Counted from the first letter of the stretch, positions 1 to 9,044 are shown. The stretch: DNA of 64,000 nucleotides from Sphingobacteriales bacterium (GCA_027484425.1 JAIXSZ010000009.1:1-64000); one strand, 5' to 3'. Translations and numbers: made by a program. The notes: generated from the letters alone by a model not told the origin.

Positions 1-545
1 CAGCCACCATCAGCTACCGTGTTACTGTGCCATGCGGTAGCGCCATAGCAACCCAAGTAGTAACCGTAAGTGCATTAACAATAGGAATGAGCTACGCTGG
101 TGGTAAGGTTGCATACATATATCAGCCTGGCGACCCGGGCTACATAGCTGGTGAATCTCATGGCTTGATCGCTGCACCGAGTGACCAAAGCGCCGGAATT
201 GAATTTGGCTGTGATGGTTTGTCAATCGGTGGCTTATCCTCAGAACTTGGGTCTGGTGCCGCCAATACAACTTTAATAACTACTGCATGTAGTACAGAAT
301 CTGCCGCTAGGCTTTGTGCTGATTTTGTTTTAGGTGGTTATAGCGACTGGTATCTACCTAGTTTGTATGAATTACAGAAATTATTTCTCAACAGGGTTGC
401 AATAGGTGGATTTTTAGATGGTACTTATTGGTGTAGTAGTCAGATTAGTGGTCCCTCAGCGTGGTCGATATACTTCCCATTTGGTTACAACTTTAGCAAC
501 CATAAGGCTAACCTATACCGTGTGCGCGCAGTTCGTTATTTTTAA
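1..545 (+). CDS. Secreted Ig-like/DUF1566 (Lcl_C) protein, 5' end outside window
   Basis: This is the C-terminal part of a protein that starts upstream; the frame is open from base 3 to the TAA at 543-545. The first ~20 residues are the end of a bacterial Ig-like module (ATISYRVTV, then a VVTV strand). A complete DUF1566/Lcl_C domain follows, with the anchors GYSDWYLPS, EL, IGGF, YW and a terminal VRAVRYF. It is the first of four tandem paralogues and closely resembles the C-terminal domains of the next two genes. No type IX sorting tail follows the domain. The family is common in secreted Bacteroidetes proteins and its biochemical role is unknown. A GTG at base 27 is open but lies inside the Ig module, so it is not a credible start. 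Confidence 0.85.
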   Translation, partial: ATISYRVTVPCGSAIATQVVTVSALTIGMSYAGGKVAYIYQPGDPGYIAGESHGLIAAPSDQSAGIEFGCDGLSIGGLSSELGSGAANTTLITTACSTESAARLCADFVLGGYSDWYLPSLYELQKLFLNRVAIGGFLDGTYWCSSQISGPSAWSIYFPFGYNFSNHKANLYRVRAVRYF

Positions 546-776
546 CTATTCTAACTTTAAATAACTCCTTCGTAACTAAGTAACCAAATAGGTTATGCAG
601 TAATAACAAAGAACAAACAATATTCATTCTTATACGGGGCAGGAAATAGCGTTTGACCGCTAATTTATAGGAGATAATTTACATGCATAAGTGTTGCTAC
701 AGCTTCCGCGTATGCCCCTTTACCCTGATTATTCCTGCCATTCGTAAGATCGAAATTATTTGTTAACACCAATATA

Positions 777-806
777 TTGACAATCAACACAAAGTGTGTA
801 ATTTCA
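777..806 (+). promoter_or_regulatory. Candidate Bacteroidetes promoter for the second DUF1566 paralogue
   Basis: TTG at 777-779 is followed, after 19 bases, by TAATTTCA at 799-806. This fits the Bacteroidetes -33/-7 pattern (TTG, then TAnnTTTG) with mismatches at the end of the -7 box. Transcription would start near 812, leaving a leader of about 45 nt before the ATG at 859. Confidence 0.4.
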
Positions 807-858
807 CAAATTATAGTATCAATTTAATTCTCACTGTTTATTGTCTTTTTCACATATT

Positions 859-3800
859 ATGAAACATGTCCTTACGCTCTTCTCATTTTTATTCTTACTT
901 ACTACAGCTCGCGCTCAAGCTCCTCAAGGTATACCCTACCAAGCAGCAGCCCGCAACAGCAGTGGTGCAGTGCTTGCTAGTACATCTATCTCGGTAAGGT
1001 TTACCATTAGAGATAGCACAGCTACAGGAGCAATCAAATACCGCGAAACCCACAGCTTAACTACCGATGCCAATGGTATTTTCTCTGTAAACGTAGGTCA
1101 AGGCACAACTGTATCTGGCACTTTTGCTGGCATCAACTGGGGTACCAATGCCAAGTTTATGCAAGTAGAACTGGACCCAATAGGTGGCACCAGCTACATA
1201 GATATGGGCACTCAGCAAATGATGAGTGTGCCTTATGCCCTCAACTCTGGTTCTCTTAAATTGGTTGTAAGCGCAACTGGTGATACTTTGTTTAGTGGTA
1301 GTGGTGCATATGTTATAATACCCGGTATTAGTGCTGCAAACTCTGCATTACCTAGCCTAGGACCTATTGTTAACATTGCTACGGTTTGTGCTGGCAGCAC
1401 TATCGCTTTATCAAACACTACTACGGGCGGTGTGTGGAGTAGTTCTGCTCCTAGTGTAGCTATCATAGGCAGTACAGGTATTGTTACAGGTGTAACAGCA
1501 GGCTCTACCATCATTAGCTACTCAGTGACCAATAGTTTTGGCACCACCACTAATACTCTTGTTGTTACCGTCAATCCATTGCCGTCACCAGGCACCATTA
1601 CTGGTACAGCTACGCTAATTGTGGGTAGTACCTCCACACTCAGCAATACCGTTACCGGTGGTACATGGAGTAGCAGCAACACATCAGTAGCCACTATAGG
1701 TACTGGCGGCACAGTAAATGGTATTGCTGTTGGTTCTTCTGTCATCAGTTATACTACCACAAACGCTTGTGGTAGTGCTACAACCTCACAAGTTATCACA
1801 GTTATCCCTGCCCCTCCTGCAGTAGGTGATAGTTATCAAGGAGGTATTATTGCATATATCCTTCAGCCCGGCGACCCTGGCTATGTTGCCGGTCAAGTGG
1901 ATGGCATAATTGTAGCATCTACCCATCAGAGTACAGGTATCCAGTGGTACAATGGAAGTTATATTGCTACCGGCGCCACATCATCCGCTTTAGGCGCTGG
2001 TATGGCTAACACTAATGCGATAGTTGCTGCTCAGGGTGCTGGGTCTTATGCTGCCCGCATTTGTTCCGATCTTGTATTGGGTGGCTACAGCGATTGGTAC
2101 TTACCTAGTCTAAATGAGTTGGCTAAATTATATAACAACAGAGCTGTTATTGGAGGCTTTGAAACTACTACTGCATTGTATTGGAGTAGTACTGAGTTCG
2201 ATGCCGGTCATGCTTATCCCATTGCTTTTTACTATGGTGTAGGCGGCTACCTCAACAAGATGGGCTTGTACTACGTTCGTGCAGTCCGTTCGTTCAGTTG
2301 TGTGGTTACAGCAGGTACCATCACTGGCGCCACTACAGTATGTGCGGGTAGCACCATAGCACTTAGTAATGCCACCTCTGGTGGTGCCTGGAGCAGCAGT
2401 GCAGCTAGCATAGCCACCGTCAATAGTAGCGGAGTAGTGTCAGGTGTAGCAGCAGGTACTGCCACTATTACCTACACTGTTATTGGTAGTTGTGGTACTG
2501 CCACTACTACTAGAGTAGTTACCGTCAATTCATTACCTACCCCAGGCACCATTACTGGTGCAGCTACTGTATGCGCTGGCGCTAATACAACCCTCAGCAG
2601 TACAACCTCTGGTGGCACATGGAGTACTAGTGCTGCAGGTATAGCCACAGTTAATAGTTCTGGAGTGGTATCTGGTATTGCAGCGGGTACGGCTACTATT
2701 AGTTATACACTTACAAATGGTTGTGGTAGTAACGCTGCTACAAGGGTAGTTACCGTTAACGCATTGCCAAACCCTGGTTCTATCACAGGTACGGCTTCAG
2801 TTTGTGTTGGAAGCTCTACTAGTTTAACCAACTCTACATCCAGCGGCACATGGAGTAGTAGTGCTATAGGTGTAGCCACTGTTAATAGCTCAGGAGTTGT
2901 ATCTGGTGTTGCTACGGGTACTACTACCATCAGTTATACACTTACTAATGGTTGTGGTATTGCAGCTGCCACAAGGGTTGTCACTGTTAACCCATTGCCA
3001 AACGCCGGTGCAATCACAGGTGCTTCTTCAGTATGTGTGGGAAATAATACTAGTCTGAGCAACACTATAACAGGAGGTATCTGGAGTAGTGGAGCAGTAA
3101 GCATTGCTACTGTCAGTACTACTGGCATAGTGTCAGGCATTACAAATGGCACAGTTATTATCACTTATACTGTTGCAAATGGTTGCGGAAGTGCTAATGC
3201 TACGACGGTGGTTACTGTAAATACAATACCTAGTCCTGGCACCATTTCTGGTACTGCTACTGTTTGCGCTGGCAGCAATACAGCGCTAAGCAATTCAATC
3301 TCGGGTGGTATATGGAGTAGCAGTGCCACAGGTGTAGCCACGGTAGGTAGCACAGGTTTATTGACTGGTGTAGCTACAGGTACGGCTACTATTAGCTATA
3401 CCGTTACAAATGGTTGTGGCAGTTCCGTTGCTACCAGAGTTGTAACAGTCATATCTACTCCGTCAGTGGGTAGTATTACTGGTGCTATTTCTTTATCGGT
3501 GGGTAGTAATTCTACTCTTTCCAATGCCACCTCAGGTGGTACGTGGAGCAGCAGCGCTACCGGGGTGGCAACAATAGGTAGTACAGGTATAGTATCAGGT
3601 ATTACAATTGGTGCTGCTACTATCAGCTACACTGTTACTAACGCATGTGGCATTGCCCTTGCAACGGTTATGATTGCTGTTACAGAAGTGGGACAGAATA
3701 TAGGTGATAATTATGGTGGCGGTATAATAGCATATATACTTCAACCCGGCGATACCGGATATGTAGCTGGTGAAACACATGGGTTGATAGCTACGCCGTC

Positions 3801-4164
3801 TGACAACGCATTAAGCATACAATGGGGCTGTAGTGCAACTCTTGTAGGTAGTGCATCTACCAACACCGGAGCTGGCGCTGCCAATACATCACTTATCAAT
3901 GCTGCTTGTGGTACAGGTACTGCCGCTAGTTTGTGTGCCGATCTTGTATTTGGCGGTTATAGCGACTGGTACTTACCTAGTAGAGATGAATTAAATAATC
4001 TGTTTTTAAATCGTGCTTTAATAGGAGGATTTACAACGGATGCTTATTGGACTAGTAGTGAGAATAGTATATTTCAATCTTGGCTGATAAGTTTCGCTGA
4101 TGGTAACAATTATTTCACCAACAAAGGCAACAATAGAAGAGTGCGGGCAGTTCGCTCTTTTTAA
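859..4164 (+). CDS. Large secreted protein: N-domain, 8 Ig-like modules, 2 DUF1566 domains
   Basis: This is an exported modular protein of 1,101 residues. The ATG at 859 is preferred because it starts a signal peptide (MKHVLTLFSFLFLLTTARAQ); the frame is open 18 bases further up only through a TTG. A conserved Bacteroidetes N-terminal domain follows (APQGIPYQAAARN to MSVPYAL, about residues 20-135). Then come two Ig-like modules, a DUF1566/Lcl_C domain (1831-2292), six further Ig-like modules (2311-3690, about 77 residues each) and a C-terminal DUF1566 domain ending VRAVRSF. The Ig modules share WSSS, VATV, G(V/I)VSG and TISYT strands as in Big_2-like folds. It resembles the gene at 4194 with three extra modules inserted. 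Function is unknown; surface binding or structure is an inference. No type IX tail is present. Confidence 0.9.
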   Translation: MKHVLTLFSFLFLLTTARAQAPQGIPYQAAARNSSGAVLASTSISVRFTIRDSTATGAIKYRETHSLTTDANGIFSVNVGQGTTVSGTFAGINWGTNAKFMQVELDPIGGTSYIDMGTQQMMSVPYALNSGSLKLVVSATGDTLFSGSGAYVIIPGISAANSALPSLGPIVNIATVCAGSTIALSNTTTGGVWSSSAPSVAIIGSTGIVTGVTAGSTIISYSVTNSFGTTTNTLVVTVNPLPSPGTITGTATLIVGSTSTLSNTVTGGTWSSSNTSVATIGTGGTVNGIAVGSSVISYTTTNACGSATTSQVITVIPAPPAVGDSYQGGIIAYILQPGDPGYVAGQVDGIIVASTHQSTGIQWYNGSYIATGATSSALGAGMANTNAIVAAQGAGSYAARICSDLVLGGYSDWYLPSLNELAKLYNNRAVIGGFETTTALYWSSTEFDAGHAYPIAFYYGVGGYLNKMGLYYVRAVRSFSCVVTAGTITGATTVCAGSTIALSNATSGGAWSSSAASIATVNSSGVVSGVAAGTATITYTVIGSCGTATTTRVVTVNSLPTPGTITGAATVCAGANTTLSSTTSGGTWSTSAAGIATVNSSGVVSGIAAGTATISYTLTNGCGSNAATRVVTVNALPNPGSITGTASVCVGSSTSLTNSTSSGTWSSSAIGVATVNSSGVVSGVATGTTTISYTLTNGCGIAAATRVVTVNPLPNAGAITGASSVCVGNNTSLSNTITGGIWSSGAVSIATVSTTGIVSGITNGTVIITYTVANGCGSANATTVVTVNTIPSPGTISGTATVCAGSNTALSNSISGGIWSSSATGVATVGSTGLLTGVATGTATISYTVTNGCGSSVATRVVTVISTPSVGSITGAISLSVGSNSTLSNATSGGTWSSSATGVATIGSTGIVSGITIGAATISYTVTNACGIALATVMIAVTEVGQNIGDNYGGGIIAYILQPGDTGYVAGETHGLIATPSDNALSIQWGCSATLVGSASTNTGAGAANTSLINAACGTGTAASLCADLVFGGYSDWYLPSRDELNNLFLNRALIGGFTTDAYWTSSENSIFQSWLISFADGNNYFTNKGNNRRVRAVRSF
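2311..3690 (+). repeat. Six tandem Ig-like modules in the second paralogue
   Basis: Six in-frame copies of about 230 bp (77 residues) lie between the two DUF1566 domains. Each has an ITG start, a (V/L)C-x-G-x-(N/S)T segment, GG-x-WSS, (I/V)AT(V/I), GxVSG, and a closing TV strand ending in a proline linker. Most copies have two cysteines; the sixth has lost the first. The third paralogue has only three copies at the same place. Confidence 0.85.
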
Positions 4165-4193
4165 CTAAAGAGAGGTATTTTACTTTAGCATCA

Positions 4194-6821
4194 ATGAATA
4201 TTTCAAAAAGCATGAAAAGCTATATAATTGCATTATCACTGTTACTATTAAGCATTGTATCTTATGCTCAAGCTCCGCAAGGCATTCCCTACCAAGCAGC
4301 AGCCCGCAACAGCAGTGGCGGAGTGCTTGCCAGTACATCTGTTTCGGTAAGGTTTACCATCCTTGACAGTGTAACCACAGGTATTATAAAATACCGCGAA
4401 ACTCACAGCACCACTACCGATGCCAATGGTATGTTCTCCGTAAACGTAGGTCAAGGCACACCTGTATCTGGCACTTTTGCCAGCATCAACTGGGGCACTA
4501 ATGCCAAATTTATGCAGGTAGAACTGGACCCTACAGGTGGCAGCAGCTATATAGACATGGGCACGCAACAAATGATGAGTGTGCCATATGCATTGAATGC
4601 AAGTGCAGTAAAACACATTGTTAGTACTACAGGCGATACATTAAAAAGTGGAGGTGGCAATTATATTATAATCCCGGGTATTAGTGCGGCAAACACTTCA
4701 TTACCAAATGCTGGTGCGATCACCAGTACTATAACTGTATGTAGAGGTACCACTTTAGCGCTATCTAACGCTACTACAGGTGGTGTGTGGAGTAGCTCTG
4801 CTACTGGCGTTGCTACAGTAGGAAGCACAGGTATAGTTGCAGGAGTGTCCGTTGGTTCTACTATTATCAGCTATACCGTAACCAATAGTTTTGGCAGTGC
4901 CACCACTACACTTGCCGTAATAGTCAATACATCGCCATCAGCTGGCACTATTGCAGGCAATGCTACCCTAACATTAGGTGGCACTACCACTCTAACTAAT
5001 GCTGTTGCAGGTGGTACATGGAGTAGCAGCAATACGTCTATAGCCGCCATAGGTACTGGAGGTACAGTCAATGGCATCTATGTTGGTTCCGCTGTCATCA
5101 GTTACACTACAACAAACGCTTGTGGAAGTTCAACAGCCTCACATGTGATAACAGTTATTCCTATCCCTACCGCAGTAGGCGATAGTTATGAAGGAGGTAT
5201 TATAGCATATATCCTCCAGCCCGGCGACCCTGGTTATGTTGCCGGTCAAGTGAAAGGCATAATAGCAGCACCTACGGACCAGAGCACAGGCTTACAATGG
5301 TACAATGGAAGTTTTATATCTACAGGTGCCACAGACGCTGCTTTGGGTAGTGGTATGGCTAATACCAATGCTATTGTTACTGTTCAAGGTGCTGGGTCTT
5401 ATGCGGCACGCCTTTGTTCAGATCTTGTTTTGGGTGGCTACAGTGATTGGTATTTGCCTAGTTTAAATGAGTTGGCTAAATTATATGATAATAGAGCAGT
5501 AATAGGAGGCTTCGATTACGCTGCATTATATTGGAGTAGTACTCAGTTCGATGCCGGTCATGCATATCCTATTGCCTTTTACTATGGCCCAGGCGGCTAC
5601 CTTAATAAAATGGGCTTGTACAAAGTTCGTGCCGTCCGTTCGTTTATTTGTGCGGTTTCAGCAGGTACCATCACCGGTACAGCTTCATTATGTGCAGGTA
5701 GCACTTCAGTATTTTCTAGCACTGCAGCTGAAGGTATATGGAGCAGCAGCGCAACTAGTATAGCCACCGTCAATAGTTGTGGGATAGTATCAGGGATATC
5801 GGCCGGTACAGCCACCATTACCTATACTGTGTTTGGTAGTTGTGGTACTGCTATTGCTACAAGGGTAGTTACTGTTAATCCTATACCGTACTCTGGTGCT
5901 ATTTCAGGTGCATCTGTAGTATGTTCTGGTAACAATCTTACGCTTAGCGTATTAGCGTCAGGCGGCACATGGAGTAGCAGTGCTGTGGGCATAGCCACAG
6001 TCAATAGCTCCGGAGTCGTATCTGGTATTGCAGCAGGTACGGCTACTATTAGTTATTCGATCGCAAGTGTTTGTGGAAGTTCCCTTACTACTAAAGTTGT
6101 AACTGTGATAGCCACACCGTCAGTCGCTAGTATTGTCGGTCCTACTTCTTTGTCGTTGGGTGGTACTGCCACTTTTACTAATGCTACCTCGGGTGGTACT
6201 TGGAGCAGCAGCGCTACCGGGGTAGCTACAATAGGTAGTACAGGTATAGTGTCTGGTATTGCTATAGGCACAGCTATAATCAGCTATACGATGACCAATT
6301 CTTGTGCTCTTTCGCTTTCTACAGTGATGGTGGCTGTCACTGCCGTAGGTCAAAGTGTAGGTGATAATTATGGTGGGGGAAAAATAGCTTATGTTTTCCA
6401 GCCAGGAGATCCAGGATATGTAGCTGGTGAAATTCATGGGTTGATTGCTGCGCTTGCTGATGTTGGACCTATAGTACAATGGGGCTGCAACCCTACCTTC
6501 TTAAATGGTACGTCTACCGCCATCGGAACTGGTGCAACTAATACTGCTTTAATATCTACACTATGTGGCGCCGGTACCGCAGCGAGGACATGTTCTGATT
6601 ATGAATTTGGTGGTTATAGCGACTGGTATTTACCTAGTAAGGAGGAATTAAATAAGTTGGCTTTGAATAGAACTATAATAGGTGGGTTCACGAGTGGAGG
6701 GTATTGGACTAGTAGTGAAAATAGTGCAACTGAGGCTTGGCTAATTAGTTTCGGTGATGGTAACAATTATTTTGTTGAAAAAACCAACCTTAGAATAGTA
6801 CGGCCAGTTCGTTCTTTTTAA
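4194..6821 (+). CDS. Secreted protein: N-domain, 5 Ig-like modules, 2 DUF1566 domains
   Basis: This is the third paralogue, 875 residues. It has a signal peptide (MKSYIIALSLLLLSIVSYAQ); the ATG at 4194 is used, and a second in-frame ATG at 4212 is equally possible. The order is the conserved APQGIPYQAAARN domain, two Ig-like modules, DUF1566 domain 1 (about 5179-5646), three Ig-like modules (5661-6347) and DUF1566 domain 2 (about 6355-6818) ending VRPVRSF. The internal DUF1566 domain is nearly identical to the internal one of the upstream gene, and the terminal domains also match pairwise. The array therefore arose by whole-gene duplication followed by changes in module number. The spacer from the previous gene is only 29 bases. 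Function is unknown, probably at the cell surface. Confidence 0.9.
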   Translation: MNISKSMKSYIIALSLLLLSIVSYAQAPQGIPYQAAARNSSGGVLASTSVSVRFTILDSVTTGIIKYRETHSTTTDANGMFSVNVGQGTPVSGTFASINWGTNAKFMQVELDPTGGSSYIDMGTQQMMSVPYALNASAVKHIVSTTGDTLKSGGGNYIIIPGISAANTSLPNAGAITSTITVCRGTTLALSNATTGGVWSSSATGVATVGSTGIVAGVSVGSTIISYTVTNSFGSATTTLAVIVNTSPSAGTIAGNATLTLGGTTTLTNAVAGGTWSSSNTSIAAIGTGGTVNGIYVGSAVISYTTTNACGSSTASHVITVIPIPTAVGDSYEGGIIAYILQPGDPGYVAGQVKGIIAAPTDQSTGLQWYNGSFISTGATDAALGSGMANTNAIVTVQGAGSYAARLCSDLVLGGYSDWYLPSLNELAKLYDNRAVIGGFDYAALYWSSTQFDAGHAYPIAFYYGPGGYLNKMGLYKVRAVRSFICAVSAGTITGTASLCAGSTSVFSSTAAEGIWSSSATSIATVNSCGIVSGISAGTATITYTVFGSCGTAIATRVVTVNPIPYSGAISGASVVCSGNNLTLSVLASGGTWSSSAVGIATVNSSGVVSGIAAGTATISYSIASVCGSSLTTKVVTVIATPSVASIVGPTSLSLGGTATFTNATSGGTWSSSATGVATIGSTGIVSGIAIGTAIISYTMTNSCALSLSTVMVAVTAVGQSVGDNYGGGKIAYVFQPGDPGYVAGEIHGLIAALADVGPIVQWGCNPTFLNGTSTAIGTGATNTALISTLCGAGTAARTCSDYEFGGYSDWYLPSKEELNKLALNRTIIGGFTSGGYWTSSENSATEAWLISFGDGNNYFVEKTNLRIVRPVRSF
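5661..6347 (+). repeat. Three tandem Ig-like modules in the third paralogue
   Basis: Three in-frame copies of about 229 bp have the same WSSSA, VAT(V/I), SGI and TISY anchors as the six-copy array in the neighbouring gene. The equal period and matching boundaries indicate module loss or gain between paralogues. Confidence 0.8.
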
Positions 6822-6850
6822 CTAAAGAGAGCTATTTTATTTTAGTATCA

Positions 6851-7839
6851 ATGAAGATTTCAGAAAACATGAAAAGCTATATAATTGCATTATCACTGTT
6901 ACTATTAAGCATAGTATCTTATGCTCAAGCCCCCCAAGGTATTCCCTACCAAGCCGCCGCCCGCAACAGCAGTGGCGGAGTGCTTGCCAGTACATCTGTT
7001 TCGGTAAGGTTTACCATTAGAGATAGCACAGCTACAGGAGCGATCAAATACCGCGAAACCCACAGCTTAACTACCGATGCCAATGGTATGTTCTCCGTAA
7101 ACTAGGTCAAGGCACACCTGTATCTGGCACTTTTGTCAGCATCAACTGGGGCACTAATGCCAAATTTATGCAGGTAGAACTCGACCCAGCAGGTGGCAGC
7201 ATCTATACAGACATGGGTACCAATCAAATAATGAGTGTGCCGTATGCATTACATGCTGGTTCATTGAAATTGAATGTTAGTACTACAGGCGACACCCTAT
7301 TTAGTGGTGGTGGAAATTATGTTATCGTTCCCGGTATCAGTGCTGCCAATACACCACCACTAACGATAGGTATGAATTATGGTGGCGGCAAAATAGCCTA
7401 CATCCTACAACCCGGCGACCCTGGCTATGTAGCTGGTGAAACACATGGACTGATAGCTGCGCCAAGTGACCAAGGTACAGCACAATGGGGCTGTTACAGC
7501 ACTACAACTATGGTAGGTGGCACATCTGAAGCACTGGGAACAGGAGCAGCTAATACTGCCATAGTAGCTGCCGCCTGTGGAGCAGGTACAGCGGCAAGGT
7601 TATGTGCTGATCTGGTGCTAAATGGTTATAGCGACTGGTTCCTACCCAGTAGAGATGAGTTGAATAAATTATCTATTAATAGCAGTTTTATTGGTGGATT
7701 CAGTATCACCACTGTTAACTATTGGAGTAGTAGTGAGCTAAATTCTAACTGGGCATTGTACGTAATAATCTCCAGTGGCTCAGCCCACGAATATTATAAG
7801 AACGCGCCGTTCTCTGTGCGTGCAGTTCGGGCTTTTTAA
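6851..7839 (+). pseudogene. Frameshifted fourth DUF1566 paralogue (N-domain plus one DUF1566 domain)
   Basis: The ATG at 6851 opens a signal peptide identical in its core to the third paralogue, then the APQGIPYQAAARN domain. At about 7105 the frame hits TAG where the paralogues read GTAAACGTAGG; here the sequence is GTAAACTAGG, so one G is missing. The rest of the N-domain and one complete DUF1566 domain continue in the -1 frame to the TAA at 7839, ending VRAVRAF. If the G is restored the protein has about 329 residues and no Ig-like modules at all. The downstream part is undamaged, which suggests a recent mutation, a phase-variable or slippage site, or a sequencing error; the sequence alone cannot decide. 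The gene sits 29 bases after the third paralogue. Confidence 0.85.
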
Positions 7840-7871
7840 CTATTTATCTATTCAACTATTTAAAGAGGGGT

Positions 7872-7893
7872 TTGGGGCGCATCCCCAACGAAA
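7872..7893 (+). terminator. Weak hairpin after the DUF1566 array
   Basis: TTGGGG and CCCCAA (7872-7877 and 7883-7888) form a 6-bp stem with a 5-base loop. It is followed only by CGAAATTTT, so it is a weak candidate terminator for the array. Confidence 0.3.
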
Positions 7894-7980
7894 TTTTGAA
7901 AATGGCAGTGTAGAAACAAAATTAATTCCCATGGGCAGGCCTCAGCACCAGCCCTCTAAATTATTTTCAGTCACATACAC

Positions 7981-8970
7981 TCACTCCCTCATCCACAGAT
8001 CGCCGTTTTTGCTTATTATGGTCTGTAGTTTATTGTCTTGGGTTAGGTTGTTCAGCTTTTTTTCGGCAGCAGCCACACTTACATTACTCAGCTCAGCATA
8101 TTCTTTTCTGGTCAGGGTCTTGTAGTGGCCAAATAGGTTTTGCCAGTCTTTTTCATAGTCCGTTTTTGTAGCAGTAGGCGCACATTTCAGCACCGCGTCC
8201 TCAAATGCCTTGTAAGGTTTGTAGCCATTTATCACCACCTGTTTGCCATCCTTACCCATAAAGTATAGGGTAGGGAAGCCCCTTACGCCCATTTTTTTAG
8301 TCAGTTCCAAGTCTTTTCTAAATGCTTCTCTTGCCACACCCTCATAGTCGCGTTTCATAGCCACAGCGTCTAGCCCACATTCAGTAGCAGCCGTCGCTAG
8401 GTGTTCCCATTTGGTTATGTTTTTCTTTTCCATAAACACCATTTCCCTAATACGCCTCATAAATAATACCGCCTTTTTTTCGTCTTGCAGTTGTGCAGCC
8501 TTCACTGCTATCGATGGTGGGTAAGACGATGCCAGCGGGTCCTCCAGCCACACATCACCATCTATAGGCATGTCGTAGTAGCGGCTTACTTCATCCCAGT
8601 GTACTGCCACATCTGCTGGCTTGCTTATGCCTCCGCTATTATAGCTCCAGTCGGGCAGCAAGCCACCCATACGGTACTCTATAGTAAGGTTATTGCCATA
8701 TTCCAGTTTTAGCTTGCGTAGTTGTGGTTCTATACCCCAGCACGACGAGCATATGGGGTCTGTAAAGTACAATACCCTCACCGCTTTCTTTTGGTTATTC
8801 ATTGCCAGCTTACCATCACCAGCGCTGCTATCAGGTATTTCGCATATCCCTTTTTGTGGGTCACAAAGCAGTGGGTTGTTATTATCTGTTGTCATTTTAG
8901 ATGCTGTTTGCGACTGGCAGCCTATGCTGCCTATGATCAGTAATGGTAGTAACCAGTTTTTTATATTCAT
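7981..8970 (-). CDS. DsbA/FrnE-like thioredoxin-fold lipoprotein
   Basis: This is a DsbA-superfamily thiol oxidoreductase of 329 residues. The start at 8970 is chosen because it places a signal segment before Cys18 (IIGSIGC), giving a probable lipoprotein; the frame is open 30 bases further upstream. The active site is CSSC at residues 74-77 in FTDPICSSCWG. The cis-Pro loop is visible as MGVRGFPTLYF, and the helical insert has the look of the FrnE/YjbH (SpxH)-type family. A second cysteine pair (C36, C43) precedes the fold. The last ~45 residues (LTRKEYAELSNVS...) look like an added helical or winged-helix segment. It is divergent from an HxlR regulator with overlapping promoters, which implies redox- or stress-dependent control. 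A role in disulphide formation in the envelope is inferred. Confidence 0.85.
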   Translation of the reverse strand: MNIKNWLLPLLIIGSIGCQSQTASKMTTDNNNPLLCDPQKGICEIPDSSAGDGKLAMNNQKKAVRVLYFTDPICSSCWGIEPQLRKLKLEYGNNLTIEYRMGGLLPDWSYNSGGISKPADVAVHWDEVSRYYDMPIDGDVWLEDPLASSYPPSIAVKAAQLQDEKKAVLFMRRIREMVFMEKKNITKWEHLATAATECGLDAVAMKRDYEGVAREAFRKDLELTKKMGVRGFPTLYFMGKDGKQVVINGYKPYKAFEDAVLKCAPTATKTDYEKDWQNLFGHYKTLTRKEYAELSNVSVAAAEKKLNNLTQDNKLQTIISKNGDLWMRE

Positions 8971-9005
8971 GTTTATTACTTTCAGCAGATGTTGCAGCAT
9001 CTTTT

Positions 9006-9036
9006 TTGTACTACTTACCTTACTTTTATAACTTTA
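9006..9036 (+). promoter_or_regulatory. Promoter of the HxlR gene
   Basis: TTG at 9006-9008 and TAACTTTA at 9029-9036 are separated by 20 bases, a good Bacteroidetes -33/-7 match. Start of transcription is expected near 9040. The -7 box overlaps the inverted repeat at 9030-9044. Confidence 0.55.
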
Positions 9037-9044
9037 GCAAAGTT
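9030..9044. promoter_or_regulatory. Inverted repeat, candidate HxlR operator
   Basis: AACTTT-AGC-AAAGTT is a perfect 6-bp inverted repeat with a 3-base centre. It overlaps the -7 boxes of both divergent promoters, so a dimeric winged-helix regulator bound here would block both genes. Binding by the adjacent HxlR protein is an inference. A second short palindrome, TGTAT-AACGG-ATACA, lies at 9051-9065. Confidence 0.45.

Noticed and set aside
637-748. Complementary GGCAGGAA and TTCCTGCC segments about 90 bases apart upstream of the second paralogue
   Set aside because: The loop is long and contains no supporting stem, so a structured leader or riboswitch is not supported.
1-7839. Possible diversity-generating retroelement targets (DUF1566 domains are known variable-protein folds)
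   Set aside because: No reverse transcriptase or template repeat is visible in the window, and differences between the paralogues' C-terminal ends are not confined to adenine positions. A trans-acting element elsewhere cannot be excluded.
7775-8125. 116-codon open frame across the end of the fourth paralogue
   Set aside because: It overlaps two real genes in other frames and reads as untranslated DNA.
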